A stretch of DNA of 64,000 nt from CAVXFS01 sp049582805. Its GTDB lineage: Bacteria > Pseudomonadota > Gammaproteobacteria > Burkholderiales > Gallionellaceae. Shown one piece after another: positions 52,870 to 64,000 of the stretch. A program made the translations under genes and the position numbers. The stretch lies in assembly GCA_049582805.1 (NCBI GenBank), contig JBAUUR010000012.1, positions 11,058-75,057 of the forward strand, written 5' to 3'. Position 1 is the stretch's first letter. Every line of letters begins with the position of its first letter. The notes under the pieces were generated by a model, which saw nothing but the letters and a program-made list of their open reading frames with translations, did no database searches and was not told where the DNA came from.

Positions 52870-53316
52870 ATGCAGATTTGGGTGGATGCCGATGCGTGTC
52901 CGAAGGTGATCAAGGAAATTCTGTTCCGCGCAGCGGAAAGGCGGCAGATTCAACTGACGCTGGTGGCGAACAAGCTGCTGTATTGCCCGCCTTCGCGGGT
53001 GATCCGGGCGATGCAGGTGCCGGCGGGTTTCGATGTGGCCGATAACAGGATCGCGCAACTGGTCGAGCCGGGCGATCTGGTGATCACCGCCGATATTCCG
53101 CTTGCTGCCGATGTGATCGCGCGCGGCGGCCATGCCTTGAATCCGCGCGGGGAACTTTACAGCGGGGATACGATCCGGGAGCGCCTCACCATGCGCAATT
53201 TCATGGATGGCCTGCGCGGCAGCGGCGTGGAGACGGGCGGGCCGCCGGCGTTGAGCCAAGGCGACCGCCAGACGTTCGCGAATCAGCTCGATAGATTTCT
53301 GCTGAAGTGTGCTTGA
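52870..53316 (+). CDS. yaiI: YaiI/YqxD (DUF188) family protein
   Basis: The 148-residue protein has the DUF188 hallmark start (MQIWVDADACPKVIKEILFR) and the NYN-like acidic residues (VITADIPLAADVIARGGHAL). The fold resembles PIN/NYN nucleases, but no activity is established. AGGAGATACGTA precedes the ATG at 52870, which is preferred over an upstream in-frame ATG. Confidence 0.92.
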   Translation: MQIWVDADACPKVIKEILFRAAERRQIQLTLVANKLLYCPPSRVIRAMQVPAGFDVADNRIAQLVEPGDLVITADIPLAADVIARGGHALNPRGELYSGDTIRERLTMRNFMDGLRGSGVETGGPPALSQGDRQTFANQLDRFLLKCA

Positions 53317-53334
53317 TCCCATAGATCCATTATC

Positions 53335-53366
53335 TGCGTCATGCCCGCGCAAGCGGGAATGACGCA
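53335..53366. repeat. dRS3-like inverted repeat (14-bp arms)
   Basis: TGCGTCATGCCCGC and GCGGGAATGACGCA pair with one mismatch around a GCAA loop. It lies between yaiI and ppsR and is the same family as 13592-13637. Confidence 0.75.
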
Positions 53367-53412
53367 TGGGATGCAATTGAACAAAACAGGGTAAACATTC
53401 AATATCCGGCTT

Positions 53413-54216
53413 ATGCAACGAACCGCATTCTTCATCTCCGACCGCACCGGCATCACGGCGGAAAACCTCGGGCGCAGCCTGTTGAGCCAGTTCGACAGCG
53501 TGGAGTTCAACCGGGTCACTTTGCCCTTCGTGGATACCGGGGAAAAGGCCCGCGCCGCACTGGAAAAAATCAACGCGGCATGCCGCACCGACGGCCAGCC
53601 CCCGCTGGTGTTCAGCACGCTCATCCTGGCGGAAGTGCGCGACATCGTCGCGCAGAGCGATGCGTTGTTCCTCGACCTGTTCGAAATGTTCATCGCGCCG
53701 CTGGAAGCGGAACTCGGCATCGCCTCCTCGCATGCGGTCGGCCGCTCGCATGGCGTGGGCGCGGACTATGCGGCGCGCATGGAAGCGGTGAACTATGCGC
53801 TGCGCCATGACGACGGCGGCGTCTCGGTAGACCTGCCGCAGGCCGACATCATCCTGATCGGAGTCTCGCGTTGCGGCAAGACGCCGACCTCGCTGTATCT
53901 GGCTCTGCAGTTCGGCATCCATGCCGCCAACTATCCGCTGGTGCCGGAAGATTTCGAGGCGGATGCTTTGCCCGCCGCGCTCCGGCCGTTGCGCGAAAAA
54001 CTGTTCGGACTCACCATCAGCCCCGAACGCCTGCACCAGATCCGCGCCGAACGCGCGCCGGACAGCCGTTATGCTTCGCTGGAAAATTGCCACCGGGAAA
54101 TCAGGCAGGCGGAAGGCCTGATGGCCCGCTTCGGCATTCCCTGCATGGATGTCACCGCCATGTCGGTGGAGGAAATCGCCACCACCCTGCTGCACCGGAC
54201 CGGACTGAAAAGATAA
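53413..54216 (+). CDS. ppsR: Phosphoenolpyruvate synthase regulatory protein PSRP
   Basis: The 267-residue DUF299 protein begins RTAFFISDRTGITAENLGRS and has the P-loop GVSRCGKTPTSLYLA. It is a bifunctional serine/threonine kinase and pyrophosphorylase that switches PEP synthase off and on using ADP and phosphate, so it controls gluconeogenesis. The target ppsA is not in the window. The length matches the family. Confidence 0.94.
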   Translation: MQRTAFFISDRTGITAENLGRSLLSQFDSVEFNRVTLPFVDTGEKARAALEKINAACRTDGQPPLVFSTLILAEVRDIVAQSDALFLDLFEMFIAPLEAELGIASSHAVGRSHGVGADYAARMEAVNYALRHDDGGVSVDLPQADIILIGVSRCGKTPTSLYLALQFGIHAANYPLVPEDFEADALPAALRPLREKLFGLTISPERLHQIRAERAPDSRYASLENCHREIRQAEGLMARFGIPCMDVTAMSVEEIATTLLHRTGLKR

Positions 54217-54236
54217 CCCGTCGCCGGGACGCGCCA

Positions 54237-56261
<2,025 letters not shown>

Positions 56262-56388
56262 GGTGAACTGTGTATTGTACGAGGAAAGGCGCAATTGCCA
56301 AACGGGAAAGCGTGACCGAGTCGGCAGGATGCGGTGACAAAGGAACCGCATCGGTCGCGATTGATGCGGTTCGCAGGCTCACCACAGC

Positions 56389-57324
56389 CTACTTCCGCTG
56401 CTTCCCGCTCATCCTGCTTTCAAGTTGCGCTTGATTATTTTGCGCGCTTTCATTGCCCGCCGCCGCAGCCTTGCTGAACCATTCGTATGCACGCAACAAA
56501 TCAGGGTCGCCGACCTCGCCGCTGGCGACCATCTCGCCCATGCTGTTCTGCGCGCGCGCATCGCCCTGCTCAGCCGCTTCGCGATACCAATGCATCGCCT
56601 GCCGGGGATCCTTGTGCACACCCAAGCCACTCTGGTACATCACGCCCAGGGCGAATTGCGCGTCCGTGTTCCCCTGCGCTGCGGCCTTGCGGTACCAATC
56701 CGCCGCCTCGCGGTAATCCTGCCGCACGCCGAGACCCTGCGCATACATCAGGCCGAGGTTGTATTGGGCCTCGGCATAGCCCAGCGTTGCCGCCCTGCGG
56801 AACCAGGAAACGGCCTGCCTGTAGTCTTGCGGCACGCTCTGTCCCAACCGGTAGCGCGTCCCGATCAGGTTCTGCGCGACGGCATTTCCCGCCTCCGCCG
56901 CCTTGCGGAACCAGTCCATGGCCTGAGCGCCATCACGCATGACGTTCTGCCCGTTCTCATACATCTGTCCAAGCAATAATTGCGCGGATGCGTACCCCTG
57001 CTCTGCCGCCTTGCGATACCACTTCATTGCTGCGCTTACGTCCTGGCTCACCCCCTGCCCGGCGGCATACATCATGGCGAGATGGAATTGTGCCTTTGCG
57101 TAGCCCTGCTTTGCGGCCTTGCCGAACCAGAAAGCGGCTTCCCTGTAGTCGCGTTCGACGCCTCTGCCCGTCATGTATTCCAGGCCAAGATCGAACTGCG
57201 CCTGGGCATCGCCCTGGTTCGCTGCTTGTTCGAGTTTGATTGGGTTTGTCGTTTGGTCGTCATTCTTGACAGCAACAGCGTTCATGCTGAACAAAAGAAG
57301 AATGATGCTGGTCAGAGTTTTCAT
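56389..57324 (-). CDS. Secreted Sel1-repeat protein
   Basis: The 311-residue protein has a signal peptide (MKTLTSIILLLFSMNAVA) and seven to eight Sel1-like repeats of about 36 residues (units such as DYREAAFWFGKAAKQGYAKA and DPRQAMHWYREAAEQGDARA). Sel1 solenoids bind other proteins and are exported in many Gram-negatives. Partner and function are unknown. It is preceded by mtnA with an 83-base gap on the same strand. Confidence 0.88.
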   Translation of the reverse strand: MKTLTSIILLLFSMNAVAVKNDDQTTNPIKLEQAANQGDAQAQFDLGLEYMTGRGVERDYREAAFWFGKAAKQGYAKAQFHLAMMYAAGQGVSQDVSAAMKWYRKAAEQGYASAQLLLGQMYENGQNVMRDGAQAMDWFRKAAEAGNAVAQNLIGTRYRLGQSVPQDYRQAVSWFRRAATLGYAEAQYNLGLMYAQGLGVRQDYREAADWYRKAAAQGNTDAQFALGVMYQSGLGVHKDPRQAMHWYREAAEQGDARAQNSMGEMVASGEVGDPDLLRAYEWFSKAAAAGNESAQNNQAQLESRMSGKQRK

Positions 57325-57407
57325 CCGGAATAATCCATTCTTGCCACGTGGTGCGTAAACGCACTTTACAGCCCGATGTCCCTCCCATCTTGCAGGGGGC
57401 ATCGCTG

Positions 57408-58445
<1,038 letters not shown>

Positions 58446-58472
58446 GCACGGATTCCTAGAAATAAGACTTGC

Positions 58473-58553
58473 GTAGGGTGCAATAACCAACGGGCATTGC
58501 ACCGGATGTTCATATGCTTAATGGTGCAATGCGCTCCGCTTATTGCACCCTAC
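58473..58553. repeat. MITE-like element with 14-bp inverted termini
   Basis: GTAGGGTGCAATAA (58473-58486) and TTATTGCACCCTAC (58540-58553) are perfect inverted ends of an 81-base element. A second inner pair (CATTGCACC and GGTGCAATG) allows a long hairpin. It separates mtnA from apt and carries no gene. Confidence 0.75.
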
Positions 58554-58562
58554 ATTTTTCCG

Positions 58563-59090
58563 TTAGTCACCCTCAAACTCGCACAACGCAAACACCTTGT
58601 GGCCGTGCTTCTCCAGCCTTGTCCGTCCGCCGATGTCCGGCAAATCGATGATGAAACAGCATTCGACGATCTGGCCACCCATTTTCTCGATCAACTTGCA
58701 GGCCGCTTCCGCCGTGCCGCCGGTGGCGATCAGGTCGTCCACCAGCAGCACCTTCTCGCCCTTGTCGATGGCATCGGTGTGGATCTCGATGCGGTCGGTG
58801 CCGTATTCGAGTTCGTAGTCGTGGCCGATGGTTGCGGCGGGCAATTTACCCTTCTTGCGGATCGGTACGAAGCCCTTGCCCAGCGCATAAGCCAGCGGCG
58901 CGCCGATAATGAAGCCGCGCGATTCGATGCCGGCGATCTTGTCTATCTTCATCTCGCCATAGCGGCGCGCCAGTTCGTCCACGGTGACGCGCAGGCCGAC
59001 CGGGTCCTTGAGCAGCGTGGTGATGTCGCGGAACATGATGCCCTGTTTGGGGTAATGCGGGACGGTGCGGATTCTGGATTTGACGGGCAT
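58563..59090 (-). CDS. apt: Adenine phosphoribosyltransferase
   Basis: The 175-residue protein has the PRPP-binding motif VLLVDDLIATGGTAEAA and the Apt pattern GIESRGFIIGAPLAYALGKGFVPIRK. It makes AMP from adenine and PRPP. Length and start (MPVKSRIRTVPHYPKQG) are as expected. It lies 31 bases downstream of the broken glycosyltransferase gene. Confidence 0.95.
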   Translation of the reverse strand: MPVKSRIRTVPHYPKQGIMFRDITTLLKDPVGLRVTVDELARRYGEMKIDKIAGIESRGFIIGAPLAYALGKGFVPIRKKGKLPAATIGHDYELEYGTDRIEIHTDAIDKGEKVLLVDDLIATGGTAEAACKLIEKMGGQIVECCFIIDLPDIGGRTRLEKHGHKVFALCEFEGD

Positions 59091-59121
59091 ATTCGCTCCT
59101 TGAGATTTCGGGCAGCGCACA

Positions 59122-60811
59122 TTATACGATTCTCTGCGCCCATATCTTTTGCAGCGCGTCGGTCAGGTTGCGCGCAAAGCGCGGCGCATCGAACAGCGGC
59201 GAAGCCAATACCTGCTGCCTCAGCCCGGCGCGCAATTGCGCCAATGCCTGAATGTCTGAGGCATGCTGAAGCGCGCGTGCCACATAGTCGTCGTAGCTGT
59301 CGGCAATCCAATCCGACAAGCCGGCACAGCCCAGCATGCTGGCTCCCTGGCGGCCGAGCAAGGTCTCGCCGGCCAGGGTCAAGGTGGGGACGCCCATCCA
59401 TAAGGCTTCGCAGGTGGTTGTCCCTCCGGTGTACGGGAAAGTGTCCAGCATGATGTCGACCTCGGCGTACGCGGCCAGATAGACATCCCGCGGAGCCAGC
59501 CCGATTATCGTTCCGCGGAGCCAGCCCGATTATCGTTACGCGCTCGGGTGCGATCCCGGAAGCGGACAGACGTTGCAGCAAATGTTCCCGCGTGGATGCG
59601 CAGCTCATCTGCTTGTTCTGTATCCGCAAGCGGGCGTTCGGTATTTCCCTGAAGACCCGTCCCCACAACGCAAGCACATCGTCATTCAACTTGGGTAGCC
59701 GCTGGAAGCTGCCGAAAGTGGCATATCCATTGCGCTCCGCCGGCAATGCAGCAACGGGCAGTCTGGCGGCGTCCGCGAGAGGCGTGAAACAAAGCCGGGT
59801 TTCCGGCAGGTACCAAACCGTTTCGGTGAAAAATTCGCGCAGGGATGCCGGGATCGATACCGGGTCTGCGAGCAGGTAATCCATCCCCGGCACGCCGGTG
59901 GAGGCGAAGTAACCCAGCCAGCTTGCCTGCACCGGCGCCGGTTTCCACGCGAACAGCGGAAGGCGGTTGTGCGCGGTATGGCCGGCGAGGTCGAGCAGAA
60001 TGTGGATGCCATCGCCATGCATCTTGCGCGCTGCGGCTTCATCGCTCAAACCGGCGATGACGTTCCAGGCAGCAAAATGCGGCTTGAGACGGGCGGTGAC
60101 CGGGTCCTCGCGCGTGCTCGTCGAATAGGCCACCAGTTCGAACCGGGCCGGATCGTAGTGCATCAGGAAACTTTCCAGGAAACATGCGACCGGATGCGCG
60201 CACAGGTCCCCGGAAACCAGTCCCAGCCTCAGGCGCGCGCCCTGTCCTGCCACAGGAATGCGCCATCTGGTATACGGCCTGGCTTGCGCCAGCACCTTTT
60301 CGCCGTAGCGTTTGGCCTCCGCTAGATAGTCGCCAGGTGTGCATCCGGTATGAAAGCTCATCAGCAGAAGCAGGTTGCTGTGCGCCTGACCATGATCCGG
60401 GTTGAGCGCAAGCGCCTTGCGGTAGCATTCGATCGCCGCGTCCAGATCGCCATGATCCTGCAGCGCAAGCCCGAGGTTGTTGTGCGCATCGGCATAGTCC
60501 GGCTTGAGCAGGAGCGTCCGGCGGTAAACGGTGATCGCCTCTTCCAGTCTGTTCGCCTGATGCAGCGCAACTGCCTGCTTCAGAAGCGCGGCTGGCGAGA
60601 CCGCAGTGGTTGCATCGGAAGCCAAACTGGCCACTCTGGGTTTCGCGTTTTGAAGAAACCGGGAATCCTGCGGAACGTTCAATACCTGGTTATCAGGCTC
60701 TGTCCCTTGAACGAGCGGATAGGGCGTTGCCACCGCCTTGCCATAGCAGCACTTCTTGAATTTCTTTCCGCTGCCGCAGGGGCAGGGATCATTGCGGTTC
60801 GGCGTATTCAT
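59122..60811 (-). pseudogene. SEC-C/TPR/O-GlcNAc-transferase-like glycosyltransferase, frameshifted by a 25-bp duplication
   Basis: The gene starts with a SEC-C zinc motif (NRNDPCPCGSGKKFKKCC), followed by TPR units (DYADAHNNLGLALQDHGDLD) and a SPINDLY/OGT-type catalytic domain (Glyco_transf_41: RLGLVSGDLCAHPVACFLES, LDLAGHTAHNRLPLF). After VTIIGLAPR the frame shifts, and the conserved continuation MLDTFPYTGGTTTCEALWMG lies in another frame. Removing one copy of the 25-base duplication at 59488-59537 restores one open frame of 554 residues (IIGLAPRDVYLAAYAE). The gene is broken as sequenced, or switchable. Confidence 0.88.
59488..59537. repeat. Perfect 25-bp tandem duplication causing the frameshift
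   Basis: Two identical 25-base units (59488-59512 and 59513-59537, each starting CCGCGGAGCCAGCCCG) lie head to tail. Since 25 is not a multiple of three, the second copy shifts the reading frame of the OGT-like gene. Confidence 0.95.
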
Positions 60812-60908
60812 TATCCAATTTCCCACCAATCCAAATGTGCGGCCATGCGCAACCTTACCTCCGACCATTGCAACCAAATTGCCAGACACTCAATATGCGG
60901 ACTTCCAA

Positions 60909-61811
60909 TCAAACTTCCTGATGAGGATTTTGATGAGAAAAATACTTTAATTGGAATGCGCACGGTAGCGGATCAAATATAAGTTCAGGCAAGACTCCGC
61001 TATCAATTATATCGGTCTTGAACTGATAGTCAGCCGCAATCAATTGAAGTACGTGGAAATCAATGTGATCGTCTTTGATGATTGAGTTTATCTTGCGCCA
61101 GTGATGCCCGACTCTGTTGTTACCCGGGTACTTGGAATCCAGCGCTGCGACTCCATTTTTTATTTTTGCAACTATTTGCTTTTCTGATCTCACCGGAAAG
61201 TGTGCCAAAGCAGCGCTCTTTATGTGAGCAGCTTTCACTGCCAGACGTGAATTGTCCTGAGTGTATACAATGTGCGAACCCATTGGCACCAGGAGGTTTG
61301 CATCGAGGAACCTTTTTGTAAGCAGAACCTTGCATACCGGGCTATGTTCTGAAACCAGCCGGCTCGTTATTATTTTTGTAACGGGTAAGGTTGAATCAGT
61401 CAATTGAGATGTGGGAACGTATGATTCCCAAAGCAGATAACCAAGCGTATCTGATGGAATTGACAGCAATGAAGCGGTAAACTGTTCCGGAGTTGGCGCT
61501 TTAATAAATTCGTCGGCATCAAGCAGTACTACAGTCTGGCAGCCAGGATTTGAAAGAAGCGCCTTGCCGTATTCACTGAACTTCTCACCTTGATTGAAAT
61601 GCGGGCTGTTATCGTCATGTAATTTTATATCCAGCCCCTCGCATATCATTTCCTCAATTATTTCCCTGGTTCCGTCGACAGATTGCTGCAGAATGATGTG
61701 AAGTTCATCCACGTATTCAAGGTTGTGTCTTGCAAATGATTCTATGACATCAGCTTCATTCTTGATCATTGCAAGACCAATGATACGTTTGGTTGTTAGA
61801 ATGCCCCGCAT
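60909..61811 (-). CDS. GT2/GT92-like glycosyltransferase
   Basis: The 300-residue protein has a GT-A nucleotide-sugar-binding start (IIGLAMIKNEADVIESFARHN) and the metal-binding motif VVLLDADEFIKAP. It matches the broad family-2-like group that includes GT92 and Glyco_tranf_2_4 members. Donor and acceptor are unknown. The gene is visibly more A+T-rich than its neighbours, as is common for surface-glycan loci. It lies upstream of the OGT-like gene on the same strand. Confidence 0.82.
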   Translation of the reverse strand: MRGILTTKRIIGLAMIKNEADVIESFARHNLEYVDELHIILQQSVDGTREIIEEMICEGLDIKLHDDNSPHFNQGEKFSEYGKALLSNPGCQTVVLLDADEFIKAPTPEQFTASLLSIPSDTLGYLLWESYVPTSQLTDSTLPVTKIITSRLVSEHSPVCKVLLTKRFLDANLLVPMGSHIVYTQDNSRLAVKAAHIKSAALAHFPVRSEKQIVAKIKNGVAALDSKYPGNNRVGHHWRKINSIIKDDHIDFHVLQLIAADYQFKTDIIDSGVLPELIFDPLPCAFQLKYFSHQNPHQEV

Positions 61812-62095
61812 GATCGCATCCCATGGCGTTCATGATAGCCCTTGTAAACAACGGAAAGGCCCGGACAGTCCTTCAATGGTCGTTTCTGATGATGGATTTT
61901 TTGCATGATCTCTAAAATCAGTATAGATAAACCATAATTACATTTATCCAGTAAGACATGAAGCAAATTGTGACAACCATCTTGGGTGAACAGGTAACTG
62001 CATAAGTTGACCGTAAGGTTGGCTGCAGCAGTAAAGATATTCCGTTTCAGATAATTCGCGATACCCAATATATACATTTTATAATAACCGGTGAG

Positions 62096-62944
62096 ATGCT
62101 GAACCAATCTATTAGCTCGAAAACAATTGTCCGTTACATCCGCTGGAAGGGTAACAATTTTGGTGACAATATCAACGATGTACTTTTCCGGGATGTTTTT
62201 GGAGTCGAGCAATCCGTCGGCAACGCCGAACCGGTGACGGATGGCGTCAATCTTCTCGGAATCGGAACGACCTTCAGTTCTTATCTCAGGGTGTCTGACC
62301 CGGCCATTCTATGGGTAATTGGAAGCGGTGCGGGATATGCGCCCCACAAGCCAAAGCTGCCTTCAAACAACATCATCTTTTTTGTCCGGGGTCCGTTGAC
62401 TTGCCAGTATCTTGATCTTCCCCCGCACCTTGCCATCGCCGATGCAGCCTACCTCCTCGCCGACCAATTTCATGCGGCAGCGCGTATCAATCCTCTATCG
62501 TCTCATCGGTATGGCATCATTCCACATCATTGGTCGGTTGAGACCGAATTGCCTCGGTGGCAGCAAGTGTCGCAACGAGCCTTCATAATCGACCCACGTC
62601 TCGACTGGAAGACTTTCATCCAGCGAGTAAATGCGTGCGAGGTCATACTGACCGAGTGTCTGCATGGCGCGATTGCAGCAGATATCCTGCGCAAGCCATT
62701 CATCATATTCTCGACAACTCCAGCCTTCCATGCATTTAAATGGCTGGACTGGGCATCCTCGATGGAGCTGCCATTAAACATTCGTCTATTCAATTTCGAT
62801 GACCCGGAAGAACTCTATCGGACTGAAGCGCCAATCCTGTCGAAAGCTGAAACGCTGAACCGTGTTCTGGAACAGCTTGAAAACAAGAAACTGGAAGTTC
62901 AGCGCCACCTCGAAAGCATAGCCACGTCATCTGCCAACAGATAA
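62096..62944 (+). CDS. Polysaccharide pyruvyl transferase family protein (ExoV-like)
   Basis: The 282-residue protein has the pyruvyl-transferase markers NNFGDNINDVLF near the N-terminus, the central FFVRGPLT and the ECLHGAIAADILRKPFI motif. Such enzymes add ketal-linked pyruvate from PEP to sugar residues, giving the glycan negative charge. It is coupled by a 16-base gap to a methyltransferase gene. Composition is A+T-rich like the preceding glycosyltransferase. Confidence 0.85.
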   Translation: MLNQSISSKTIVRYIRWKGNNFGDNINDVLFRDVFGVEQSVGNAEPVTDGVNLLGIGTTFSSYLRVSDPAILWVIGSGAGYAPHKPKLPSNNIIFFVRGPLTCQYLDLPPHLAIADAAYLLADQFHAAARINPLSSHRYGIIPHHWSVETELPRWQQVSQRAFIIDPRLDWKTFIQRVNACEVILTECLHGAIAADILRKPFIIFSTTPAFHAFKWLDWASSMELPLNIRLFNFDDPEELYRTEAPILSKAETLNRVLEQLENKKLEVQRHLESIATSSANR

Positions 62945-62960
62945 GAATAAAGGAGAAGTA

Positions 62961-63725
62961 ATGGTGCCCACGACCATCAAACAACCCATGAAGAGCTTTC
63001 TCAGGAAAGATGAAAGTCGGGGAATACCGATACAATGGATTAAAAGAGACCAATATTCGTGGCTGTCGCAACTGTTCAAGAATCCATTTATAAAGCCAGA
63101 GATAACTCCCTACAGCGCAAAAATAGAGCGCCTTGCACAACAAACCAATCAGCTGGGCGCCCAACCGCTCTGGGAAGGATATGCGGGCAACAATATCGGT
63201 GGGCCGACCCGTTTGCCTGACGATGTAAGAACAGCGAATGCTGCTGGAGATTTGTATACATTCCTGGTACGAGAACGAAAGCCAGATGTTGTGGTTAAGT
63301 TTGGCACTGCGTTCGGCGTTTCGGGCATGTATTTCCTCGCAGGAATAGAGTCTAATGGCAAAGGAAAATTGCTGACGTTTGAGCCAAATGATGTCTGGGC
63401 AAGGCTGGCAAAGAACAACTTATTGCAAATAAGTGATCGATTTGACCTGATAGTCGGAACGTTTGAAGAAAATATAGAGGATTCGCTGCCACAGCATCAA
63501 CCCATAGACATGGCATTCATTGATGCCATTCACACAAGGGAATTTGTTATTCCCCAGTTGGAACTTGTTGTGTCCAAGAGCAACAACAACGCAATCATCA
63601 TTCTTGATGATATCAATTTCTCACCCGACATGAGGGAATGCTGGAAAGAAGTCTCAACTGATGGTCGGTTTTCAGCCAGTGCTGCACTGGGTGACAGAGT
63701 GGGCATATTGGAATTGACCGGATAA
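62961..63725 (+). CDS. Class I SAM-dependent methyltransferase (Methyltransf_24 type)
   Basis: The 254-residue protein has a Rossmann methyltransferase fold with motif I VVVKFGTAFGVSGMYFLAG and a later MAFIDAIHTREFVIPQLEL (motif with the acidic residue). The acidic residue that usually precedes motif I (VE-G) is Lys here, so binding could differ. It is probably a small-molecule or sugar O-methyltransferase of the glycan locus. AGGAGAAGTA precedes the start. Confidence 0.78.
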   Translation: MVPTTIKQPMKSFLRKDESRGIPIQWIKRDQYSWLSQLFKNPFIKPEITPYSAKIERLAQQTNQLGAQPLWEGYAGNNIGGPTRLPDDVRTANAAGDLYTFLVRERKPDVVVKFGTAFGVSGMYFLAGIESNGKGKLLTFEPNDVWARLAKNNLLQISDRFDLIVGTFEENIEDSLPQHQPIDMAFIDAIHTREFVIPQLELVVSKSNNNAIIILDDINFSPDMRECWKEVSTDGRFSASAALGDRVGILELTG

Positions 63726-63794
63726 CGCAAGGTGAACGCCTCCGTCCAGAATCATGTCGGAATGCGAACTCGATTGCGTCGGCACATTAATATT

Positions 63795-64000
63795 CTACGC
63801 AGGGAAGGGCCGCTCATTTGGCTTTTGTGACCATCGCTCAAACATTTCGAAGTAGGCATCCTCCAGCTTCAGGGCCAAATCCTTGGCGTCGCACAAGGGA
63901 CTGCCCGCCATGCGCTCGCGCTGGGTCGAGCGCAGCGCCTTGCGCAGTTCCACATCCTTTGCCAGTGCTGCCACCCTGTCCACGTAGTCCGCTTCGGAGT
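63795..64000 (-). CDS. C-terminal part of a second OGT-like glycosyltransferase (partial)
   Basis: The frame enters from the right edge and ends at a TAG (63797-63795). The 67 residues (SEADYVDRVAALAKDVELRK and ...AYFEMFERWSQKP) match the end of Glyco_transf_41/SPINDLY-type proteins (DYVDRVAALAKD...R..LR). The body of the gene lies outside the window. It would be a paralogue of the broken gene at 59122-60811. Confidence 0.65.
   Translation of the reverse strand, partial: SEADYVDRVAALAKDVELRKALRSTQRERMAGSPLCDAKDLALKLEDAYFEMFERWSQKPNERPFPA

Noticed and set aside
58949..60889. A single 646-codon frame covering the OGT-like gene and running into apt
   Set aside because: Its last part is an out-of-frame reading caused by the 25-bp duplication and then reads apt in the wrong frame.
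61796..62212. 138-codon minus-strand frame between the GT2-like gene and the pyruvyl transferase
   Set aside because: It overlaps the well-supported plus-strand gene by more than 100 bases, has no recognisable domain and has composition typical of an antisense frame.

Overview
The window reads as a piece of a betaproteobacterial chromosome, most likely Nitrosomonadales and possibly Gallionellaceae-like. This is inferred from gene content: hpnCDE hopanoid genes, the dapC/dapD/pilU/arsC-like/dapE/prmB order, an rlmB-rnr pair beside tRNA-Leu, a rubrerythrin/Fe-S/DUF3501 operon, and NodT/MdtABC efflux genes. No rRNA, CRISPR array, replication origin or intact insertion sequence was seen. Coding density is high and most genes sit in short operons with ATGA or TAATG overlaps.

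Layout. 1-3.4 kb: a periplasmic methionine-sulfoxide repair pair (DsbD/DipZ-like reductase and Tat-exported MsrB) diverges from an ECF sigma factor and its NrsF-type membrane anti-sigma; the intergenic gap carries a SigF-type promoter firing toward msrB. 3.4-13 kb: pirin, an unusual HTH/ferredoxin/FNR fusion, a DUF4149 membrane protein, a small lipoprotein, a class I phosphodiesterase-like HD protein with a truncated haemoglobin, a hairpin array, htpG, an acetyltransferase, a VOC protein and a Tas-like aldo/keto reductase. 13-25 kb: purT, an EamA transporter, then a long plus-strand run covering succinylase-pathway lysine synthesis (dapC, dapD, dapE), pilU, an ArsC-like protein, prmB and squalene synthesis (hpnC, hpnD, hpnE). 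dapC has a structured leader that may hide its ribosome-binding site. 25-28 kb: rlmB, rnr and tRNA-Leu(CAG).

28-36 kb looks like a decayed integrative element inserted at tRNA-Leu: the C-terminal remnant of a tyrosine recombinase lies next to the tRNA and an IS21 istB fragment lies near the far side. Between them are a cyclic-nucleotide-binding protein with an AI-2E family permease, and a tightly coupled six-gene operon that joins a SpoIIE-type phosphatase/kinase and a STAS switch protein to an Mla-like phospholipid ABC transporter (permease, ATPase, MCE protein, PqiC-like lipoprotein). This is the best candidate in the window for an undescribed system. 36-47 kb: an MdtABC-NodT tripartite efflux operon and small envelope proteins. 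47.6-50.4 kb: rubrerythrin, a HdrD/GlpC-like Fe-S protein, a short encapsulated-ferritin-like protein without a visible shell gene, and DUF3501.

50-59 kb is housekeeping: a DinG/YoaA helicase, yaiI, ppsR, uvrB, a Sel1 protein, mtnA and apt. 59-64 kb is a surface or protein glycosylation locus: a SEC-C/TPR/O-GlcNAc-transferase-like gene frameshifted by a perfect 25-bp tandem duplication, a GT2-like enzyme, a polysaccharide pyruvyl transferase, a methyltransferase, and the 3' end of a second OGT-like gene running off the right edge.

Across the window a family of GC-rich palindromes of the CTCCC...GGGAG type recurs between genes and, in frame, inside hpnE and the DinG-like gene.
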